A DNA stretch of 11,682 bases, taken from contig CANBTO010000102.1 of assembly GCA_947372405.1 (NCBI GenBank), positions 1-11,682 of the forward strand, read 5' to 3'. The translations under genes and the position numbers were made by a program. Under the pieces are notes generated by a model. The model was not told the DNA's origin, did not search any database, and saw nothing but the letters and a program-made list of their open reading frames with translations. Origin of the DNA: Verrucomicrobiaceae bacterium (lineage in GTDB: Bacteria; Verrucomicrobiota; Verrucomicrobiae; Verrucomicrobiales; Akkermansiaceae). Positions 1-4,819 of the stretch are shown in pieces. Within the stretch, counting starts at the first letter, position 1. Each line of letters opens with the position of its first letter.

Positions 1-13
1 TTTCGCACTCATG
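1..13 (-). CDS. Start of next operon gene (partial, runs off the left edge)
   Basis: An ATG on the minus strand at 13..11 begins the codons M-S-A-K and continues out of the window. It lies 20 bp downstream of the exbD stop on the same strand, which is normal spacing for the next gene of this operon. No Shine-Dalgarno is visible, but the other genes here also lack one. From context, another ExbD-like protein, a TonB-like protein or another envelope protein would be likely. Four codons cannot identify it, so this is only a probable start. Confidence 0.35.
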
Positions 14-33
14 GTTGCAGGAGGAAGCGGCGG

Positions 34-441
34 TTATTTTTTGGGCGGCTGGGTGGCGAGGCCGATTTGGTTGATGCCGAGGCGGCCCAGCACATCGAGC
101 ACGTCCATGATGCCCTGGTACTGGCTCTGGCGGTCGCCACGCACGACGACGGGTAGATCGGGAGTGGCGGACTTGAGCTGGCCGAGCTTGCTTTCGAGCT
201 CGGCGAGGGTGACGGGCAGCGGGTTGAGGCGGATCTTGCCTTGTGGATCGATGGTGACGGCCTGGGTCTTGGGTTGCTCCATTTTCTGCGCGGCCTTGTT
301 GCTGGCGCTGGGCAGGTTGACCTTCACGCCCTGGACGCCGGCGGTGGTCATGATGATGAAGATCAGCAGCAGCACGAGGTAAAGGTCCACCATCGGCGTG
401 ACGTTGATGTCATCGTAGTTCTTGTCGTCGGCGGAGGCCAT
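34..441 (-). CDS. exbD: ExbD/TolR-family biopolymer transport protein
   Basis: A 135-residue protein with the ExbD/TolR layout: a short cytoplasmic N-terminus, the N-V-T-P-M-V-D signature at residues 13-19, one transmembrane helix at about 18-38, and a small periplasmic domain at about 45-130. Asp19 aligns with the essential membrane aspartate of ExbD (Asp25 in E. coli), which carries protons together with the ExbB channel. Length is close to the roughly 140 residues usual for the family. It follows the ExbB-like gene by 47 bp on the same strand, so the two probably form one inner-membrane motor that passes proton-motive-force energy to an outer-membrane partner. The outer-membrane gene in the same operon is the TpsB-like protein rather than an obvious TonB-dependent receptor. 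The start is the ATG at 441, with a pyrimidine-rich repeat where a ribosome binding site would lie. Family assignment is firm; the partner is inferred. Confidence 0.93.
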   Translation of the reverse strand: MASADDKNYDDINVTPMVDLYLVLLLIFIIMTTAGVQGVKVNLPSASNKAAQKMEQPKTQAVTIDPQGKIRLNPLPVTLAELESKLGQLKSATPDLPVVVRGDRQSQYQGIMDVLDVLGRLGINQIGLATQPPKK

Positions 442-449
442 TGAAGTGG

Positions 450-484
450 TTGAGAGTTGAGAGTTAAGAGTTGAGAGTTGGAGG
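450..484. repeat. Heptamer tandem repeat in the exbB-exbD gap
   Basis: Five head-to-tail 7-bp units fill most of the 47-bp gap between the ExbB-like stop and the exbD start. On the plus strand they read TTGAGAG, TTGAGAG, TTAAGAG, TTGAGAG and a degenerate TTGGAGG. In the mRNA this becomes repeated AACTCTC just upstream of the exbD start codon, where a Shine-Dalgarno would normally sit. Confidence 0.9.
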
Positions 485-488
485 GCTC

Positions 489-2360
489 TCAGTGGGAGCC
501 GTCGGTCGGGGTTTCCGTGCCGGTTTTCGGGCGGTAGAACTCAGCCATCTTGGCGACGAACTCGTCGATGAAGACCTGCATCAGGGAGAGCGAGTTCTTG
601 ATGCGGGCGTTGAGATAACTGTAAATGAAGAGCGCGGGAATGGCGACGACCAGGCCGACGACGGTGGCGAGCAGCGCGGAGGCGATGCCGGGAGCGATGG
701 AGTTGACGTTGACCTCGCCGCTGCGCGCGATGATGGCGAAGGTGATCATGACGCCGACGACCGTTCCTAACAGACCGACGTAAGGGCCGCCGGCGATGGA
801 GATGGTGAGATAAACCAGGCCGTCGGTGAGGCGGTGGTTTTCATGAACGAGTCCGGCGTCCAGCGAGGCGCGGATGGCCTGGATGGAGCGGCCGGGCAGG
901 CCTTCGACGTTGCTGTCGATCCTGCCGATGCGGTGGCGGATCTCCTCGGACCCGATGTGATAGATGTGATAGAGCGGGGACTTGGTGATGAGGCTCTGGC
1001 CGTCCGAATCGAGGGAGCCGCCGAGGCTGCTGATGCTGTCCTGGTCACCGTGGTCGAGCGCGGTGAGGTCGGTGGAGAGATTCTTCCAGTGCTTCTGGAA
1101 CTCCGAGTTGGCCTTCTCGACGGTGTTGAGGTAGAGGAACTTCCGGATGGCCACGGTCCAGCCGACGAGGATCATGATGGCACAGACGCCGATGGCCATC
1201 CAACCGTCGAACATCATGTTGCCGGCGATGTCGCCGAAGAGCGAGAGGTGCTCCATGAGCTTGCTTTGTTCGCCCGTGCCGCCGCCTTCGAGCTTGCCGA
1301 GCGAGAGGAACTTCTGCGCGGCCTCGGTGGTTCCCTGGTTGAGCGCTGCGAGCTGGATCCAGCCGGTTCCGCGGGCGTTGTTAGAGATGCGGAATTCGTC
1401 GATTTCGCCGGTAAAGCCGACGATGCCGGACGCCTCGGGTTTCACGCCACCAAGCACCAGCGGCGCTGCGAGTGCAGGAATGCTTGCGGCCACGGTGGCG
1501 GCTTGCTCGCCATTGACGAATAGCCGGATGTTGCCGCCATCCGCGACCACTGCGAGATGCGCCCATGCAGCGGCTGTTAGAGGCGCGGTGGCCTTGCATT
1601 GGACACCGCCGACATCGACCACGGGCACACCTTGGTCGAGCAGCAGGCGCAAGCCGGATTGGTCAGCGGCCCTGCTGGCGATGACGGCCGCAGGCTGGAG
1701 CGCCGAGGGCTTGATCCACATCGATAGCGTGAGGTTTTGGCCGGCCTTCCAGTCGAGCGCAGGCGACGAAGGAATGACGAAGGGCATGTTTCCTAACAGC
1801 CGCAAGCCGTTGCCGATGATGGCTCCCTCGGCGGTGGTGGCGGCGGTTTCTGACTTGCCGGCGTTGGCCGTGGAGTCGGCGGGGTTGCCACCGCGTTCGG
1901 CGAAGTGGAAGACGGCGGATGTGTCCTTGTCGAAGGCATCGGTGGCCTTCGTGCCTGCGGCCATGGTTGCTTCCTGGTTGCCCGAGTAGAGGTAGATGGT
2001 TTCCGGTGCGCCGGGTTTCACGTCGGGCAGGCCAACCCAGACGAAGGCCTCGTTGAGGAGGCCGTCATAACTTTCGATCTGGTGTGGCAGTTCGGTTTTG
2101 CCATCGGCGGCGATGAAGCGCAGGTCGCTGCCATCGTCGCGGGCGGATGAGAACTGGAAGTTGCCGTCGTGAAGGCGCACCAGCACGGTGGCGGGGCCGA
2201 CCGGGCCGGTGACGGCCGAGGCGTCGATTGTGACGGGCTGGCGCAGGGTCCATGACTTGTTCCACCATGCGGCTTCGGCTGCGCGGCCGGCGGCTGGCAG
2301 GAAGGCGATGACAAGGGCCGCGACGGCCGCGAACGATGGACGGATGGAATGATGCTTCAT
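489..2360 (-). CDS. DUF2341/LamG-like/ExbB-TolQ fusion proton channel
   Basis: A 623-residue chimera. Residues 1-28 look like a signal peptide. Residues about 32-130 resemble DUF2341 (W-W-N-K-S-W followed by R and V-T-I). Residues about 145-345 look like a LamG/concanavalin-type jellyroll, with M-W-I-K-P at 214-218 and F-T-G-E-I-D-E-F at 316-323. Residues about 385-605 are a MotA/TolQ/ExbB channel. Membrane helices fall at about 386-406, 523-545 and 557-582. The G-L-L-G-T motif (529-533) and the P-G-I-A-x-A-L-L-A-T motif (557-566) match ExbB helices 2 and 3. Topology is consistent: the sandwich domains lie in the periplasm and the channel crosses the inner membrane three times. Thr533 and Thr566 match ExbB Thr148 and Thr181, but the position of ExbB Glu176 is Ser561. 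E. coli ExbB is about 244 residues, so some 380 residues are added at the N-terminus. The start lies 16 bp after the tpsB stop, and exbD follows. The ligand of the sandwich domain is unknown. Confidence 0.92.
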   Translation of the reverse strand: MKHHSIRPSFAAVAALVIAFLPAAGRAAEAAWWNKSWTLRQPVTIDASAVTGPVGPATVLVRLHDGNFQFSSARDDGSDLRFIAADGKTELPHQIESYDGLLNEAFVWVGLPDVKPGAPETIYLYSGNQEATMAAGTKATDAFDKDTSAVFHFAERGGNPADSTANAGKSETAATTAEGAIIGNGLRLLGNMPFVIPSSPALDWKAGQNLTLSMWIKPSALQPAAVIASRAADQSGLRLLLDQGVPVVDVGGVQCKATAPLTAAAWAHLAVVADGGNIRLFVNGEQAATVAASIPALAAPLVLGGVKPEASGIVGFTGEIDEFRISNNARGTGWIQLAALNQGTTEAAQKFLSLGKLEGGGTGEQSKLMEHLSLFGDIAGNMMFDGWMAIGVCAIMILVGWTVAIRKFLYLNTVEKANSEFQKHWKNLSTDLTALDHGDQDSISSLGGSLDSDGQSLITKSPLYHIYHIGSEEIRHRIGRIDSNVEGLPGRSIQAIRASLDAGLVHENHRLTDGLVYLTISIAGGPYVGLLGTVVGVMITFAIIARSGEVNVNSIAPGIASALLATVVGLVVAIPALFIYSYLNARIKNSLSLMQVFIDEFVAKMAEFYRPKTGTETPTDGSH

Positions 2361-2376
2361 GTCGGGAAATGGTTTG

Positions 2377-3990
2377 TTAGAAATCGGCCCAGCCGCGAAA
2401 GGTGACGCGCAGGCCGCCGTCGTCGGTGCCGGGTTGTTCGATGAGTGGCAGCGCGAGATCCGCCGAGGCGTGGAAGTGGTTCTGCAGGCGCAGCCGCGAG
2501 CCGATGCCGACGCTGGTCAGGCCGGAGCGGGGTTTCTGGCCGGGCAGCGCGTCGTAGATGCCCACCAGCGCGGCATCCCAGAACGCGTAGATCCTCAGCT
2601 CGTCGGCGGCGTTGCCGGCAGGGTCCGGTTTGCCGATCGGCGACGGGCTGCGCAATTCAACGGTGCCGAAGACACCGTTGTCGCCGAGCGAGGTGGCTTC
2701 AAGGTAACCGCGCACGCTTTCGAGGCCGCCGGCGGCGATCTGCTCGCTGTTGACCAGCGGTTGGTCGGCGAGCTGGCCCTGGACCTTGGCAAAAACCTGC
2801 GCGCCACCGGTTAGATCATGGGTGTGGGCCACGTCGGCGTGCATCAGGAGGTAGCTGCCGTCGGCGTTGTAGCGCTTGTTGTCATAGTCGGCGCGGTCGC
2901 TGCCCATGCCGCGAAACTGCAGGCCGAGGCCGGTGTTGAACTGGGTGAAGTGTTTGTCCGCCATCCAGCTCGCGGAGTAATCGACGCCGAGCGGATAATA
3001 GATGATGGGCGCGGCCAGCGTACTCGATCCGATGACGGTGTTTTCCTGCAGGTTCTTGTAGTCGATGCCGAGGCTGAAGGTCTGATAGAACTTCGGCGTG
3101 GTCGGCAGGTCGAACATGGCGCGCAGGCCGAAGATTTCGCCACGTCCGGCGACCGCGGCGCCGCCGAGAGTGGAGACGTCGCTGTTCTGTTTGGTGCCCT
3201 GCAACATCAGGCTCACGCCGTCGGACACGCGGGCCAGATAGTAGCCGGAGAAAACCAGTGAATCGTTGGTGTTTTCCGGAGCCACCTGGATGTTGGTGCC
3301 CAGGGTGTGACCGAGCTGGAAGAGGTTGGCATAACTCAGCGCGGCGTTGATGCGCAGCGGCGTGGTGTTGTCACTGTAGCGGTTGTTGATTTCGAGCGAC
3401 CCATGGAGCGGCATCTTGTCCTCGACGTTCAAGTCGATGTCCACGGTTCCGGGCTCGGCTCCGGGGCGCAGCTCCGGAGTGATCCGGCGGTCCGCCAGCC
3501 GGTTGGCCGCGACCATTTCCTTTCCGATCTGGTTGAGATCCGGCACGCCGCCCTCCGCCACCGACGGCAGCTCCTGCTTGATCCGGCTTGGCAGGAACCA
3601 TTTCGCCCCGTTGACCCTGAGGCGGCCGACCTTGCCCTCGAGCACTTCGAGCCGGATCACCCCGCGCCGCGGATCCTGTTGCGGAATGCCCACCGACGCG
3701 GCCTGCCAGCCCTTGTCGTGATAGGCTTTTTCCAGCGCCTGCCGCGCCCGCTCCACGTCGTCAGGCGTGCGCCCGGGGCCCATGAATGGATAGACGGCCT
3801 CTTCGACTTCGAGCTGCTTGAGTTTCTTGGCACCGTCCACGCGATATTCGCGAATATAGAAACGCTGGGCTTCCTCCGCAGCCCGGGACGCGTTTACTGC
3901 GGCGACCATCACCACGACCAAGAGAGCGATTCCGGGAGTCGCGATTCTTGGCGGCTGCAAGCATTCAGTGGATGAAATGTGGGGAATCAT
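2377..3990 (-). CDS. TpsB/ShlB-family two-partner secretion outer-membrane protein
   Basis: A 537-residue protein with an export signal at about 18-37 (hydrophobic stretch ending A-S-R-A), two POTRA-like domains at about 44-119 and 120-195, and a beta-barrel from about 197 to the end. The first POTRA carries the ShlB-type pattern of a short strand, a helix with R-x-A-L-E-K-A-Y and a turn before G-W. The barrel contains V-R-G-Y at 426-429, matching the conserved V-R-G-F/Y plug motif of FhaC-like TpsB transporters, and the chain ends in Phe, the usual outer-membrane targeting residue. TpsB proteins secrete a large TpsA protein or adhesin through the barrel. No TpsA gene is in the window; it may lie beyond the left edge. 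This is the first gene of an operon that continues into the ExbB-like and ExbD genes, which is odd because two-partner secretion is normally considered free of an inner-membrane energy source. An alternative is a BamA/TamA-like assembly factor; the two POTRA domains and length favour TpsB. Confidence 0.88.
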   Translation of the reverse strand: MIPHISSTECLQPPRIATPGIALLVVVMVAAVNASRAAEEAQRFYIREYRVDGAKKLKQLEVEEAVYPFMGPGRTPDDVERARQALEKAYHDKGWQAASVGIPQQDPRRGVIRLEVLEGKVGRLRVNGAKWFLPSRIKQELPSVAEGGVPDLNQIGKEMVAANRLADRRITPELRPGAEPGTVDIDLNVEDKMPLHGSLEINNRYSDNTTPLRINAALSYANLFQLGHTLGTNIQVAPENTNDSLVFSGYYLARVSDGVSLMLQGTKQNSDVSTLGGAAVAGRGEIFGLRAMFDLPTTPKFYQTFSLGIDYKNLQENTVIGSSTLAAPIIYYPLGVDYSASWMADKHFTQFNTGLGLQFRGMGSDRADYDNKRYNADGSYLLMHADVAHTHDLTGGAQVFAKVQGQLADQPLVNSEQIAAGGLESVRGYLEATSLGDNGVFGTVELRSPSPIGKPDPAGNAADELRIYAFWDAALVGIYDALPGQKPRSGLTSVGIGSRLRLQNHFHASADLALPLIEQPGTDDGGLRVTFRGWADF

Positions 3991-4061
3991 GCCGGAGACA
4001 CCCGACGAGTTCGAGTGCGTGCGACTGTTCCCGTTTGCTCTTCATGTCCTCAAGGTCCCGC

Positions 4062-4081
4062 ATGTGACGATCCTGTCACAT
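4062..4081. promoter_or_regulatory. Perfect 7-6-7 palindrome, candidate operator of the tpsB operon
   Basis: The sequence ATGTGAC, six bases (GATCCT), then GTCACAT is an exact inverted repeat of 7 bp per arm. It lies 72-91 bp upstream of the tpsB start codon, a typical operator distance. The half-site resembles the TGTGA of CRP/FNR-family sites, but the spacing between TGTGA and TCACA is 8 rather than the classical 6, so a different regulator of that or another dimeric family is as likely. No confident -10/-35 pair was found next to it. Confidence 0.5.
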
Positions 4082-4525
4082 TAACCCTTGCCCGGCAGCT
4101 GTCGTCTGAAATCCGGTGCACTGAGCTGGCGGGTTTGGTACCACGACTGTATTGCCAAAAATCCTCATTTGGTTTTCGACATTACGGAGAGTCTTTTGCA
4201 AGTCGCACCCGGCCACGGCGCGATATTCCCGTTCATCGATAGCTACATGAATCCACACGAACACCTCGTCAGGACGCGGCCAGAAAGAGCTTCACGTAAG
4301 TTCGGCGCATGGTCGGGCAACCCCGCGCGAGTTGTCCATAACGGCCATTACTTCGACAGCAAGTTTCAAGCCACCAGTAGCTACGCGAATCACGAAAGAC
4401 CATCTCGATAGCGAACCTGATACCAGATTGCGACGAATCCCGTCTCGTGCAGTTCCCCGGACTGCGTGCTTGAAGTGATCCTCCGAAACAAGTGGCCCAA
4501 AAATGGCCAGATGAGTGGAATCCAA
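4082..4525. other. Gene-poor stretch between the tpsB promoter and tRNA-Leu
   Basis: About 440 bp without a convincing gene. The sequence is visibly less GC-rich than the flanking genes. Short open frames occur on both strands, the best being a 78-codon frame on the minus strand at 4292-4528, but it starts with TTG inside the tRNA terminator and shows no family motif I recognise. It may be ordinary leader DNA or the eroded remains of an older gene or integration next to the tRNA 3' end. Confidence 0.45.
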
Positions 4526-4556
4526 CAAAAACTCCCGACACCTTTCGGCATCGGGA
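4526..4556 (-). terminator. Rho-independent terminator after tRNA-Leu
   Basis: Read on the minus strand, CCCGATGCC pairs with GGTGTCGGG around a GAAA tetraloop. The stem is 9 bp with two G-T wobbles, extended by an outer T-A pair, and is followed by a run of five T. It starts 18 bp past the CCA end of the tRNA, so it very probably ends that transcript before the tpsB leader. Confidence 0.8.
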
Positions 4557-4573
4557 ATCGTTGAAAATCAAGA

Positions 4574-4660
4574 TGGTGCGCACGAGAGGACTCGAACCTC
4601 CACAGGGTTGCCCCTACTAGAACCTGAATCTAGCGCGTCTACCAATTCCGCCACGCGCGC
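4574..4660 (-). tRNA. tRNA-Leu(CAG)
   Basis: An 87-nt class II tRNA on the minus strand with an encoded CCA end. The acceptor arm pairs GCGCGCG with CGTGCGC (one G-T pair), followed by the discriminator A. The D arm has GCG...CGC around a loop containing TTGGTAGA. The anticodon stem CTAGA/TCTAG encloses TTCAGGT, giving anticodon CAG (plus-strand 4624-4626), which reads CUG. A long variable arm AGGG-GCAA-CCCT is present as expected for leucine, and the T loop is TTCGAGT. CTG is a frequent Leu codon in the neighbouring genes, which fits a main-use tRNA. Confidence 0.97.
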
Positions 4661-4707
4661 GCAATGGCCCTTTCAGGCCGGGCCGCGAAAACAGCATGAC
4701 GGAACGG

Positions 4708-4729
4708 TGATTGCAACTCCTGATTGCAA
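4708..4729. repeat. 9-bp direct repeat upstream of tRNA-Leu
   Basis: TGATTGCAA occurs twice, separated by CTCC, giving a 13-bp period. It sits 48-69 bp upstream of the tRNA on the minus strand, where each copy offers a TTGCAA that could serve as a -35-like element; no good -10 was found at the matching distance. It also lies in the divergent region leading to the M16 peptidase gene, 91 bp before its start. Possible regulator site or duplication scar. Confidence 0.5.
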
Positions 4730-4819
4730 AAAACATCAGCGAAATCCCGCCTGAATCACTTCCTCCCATCCGGCTTTTCGGCGTTGCCAAACCGCCAGTG
4801 ACTCAACCACGCTCATTTC

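Noticed and set aside
834..1523. Long open frames opposite the ExbB-like gene
   Set aside because: Mirror frames of a GC-rich real gene; the minus-strand product has clear domains and the plus-strand ones are acidic, repetitive and without motifs.
4088..4411. 107-codon plus-strand frame in the same gap
   Set aside because: Composition and residue pattern look like chance, there is no ribosome binding site or family motif, and it overlaps the opposite-strand frame.
4292..4528. 78-codon minus-strand frame between tRNA-Leu and tpsB
   Set aside because: It starts with TTG inside the tRNA terminator, has no recognisable motif and no supporting context. At best it is a relic; not called as a gene.
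4082..4573. Integrated element at the tRNA-Leu 3' end
   Set aside because: No integrase and no duplicated tRNA 3' end was found; the only shared string is a 9-base GGGCAACCC match to the variable arm near 4315, which is likely chance.
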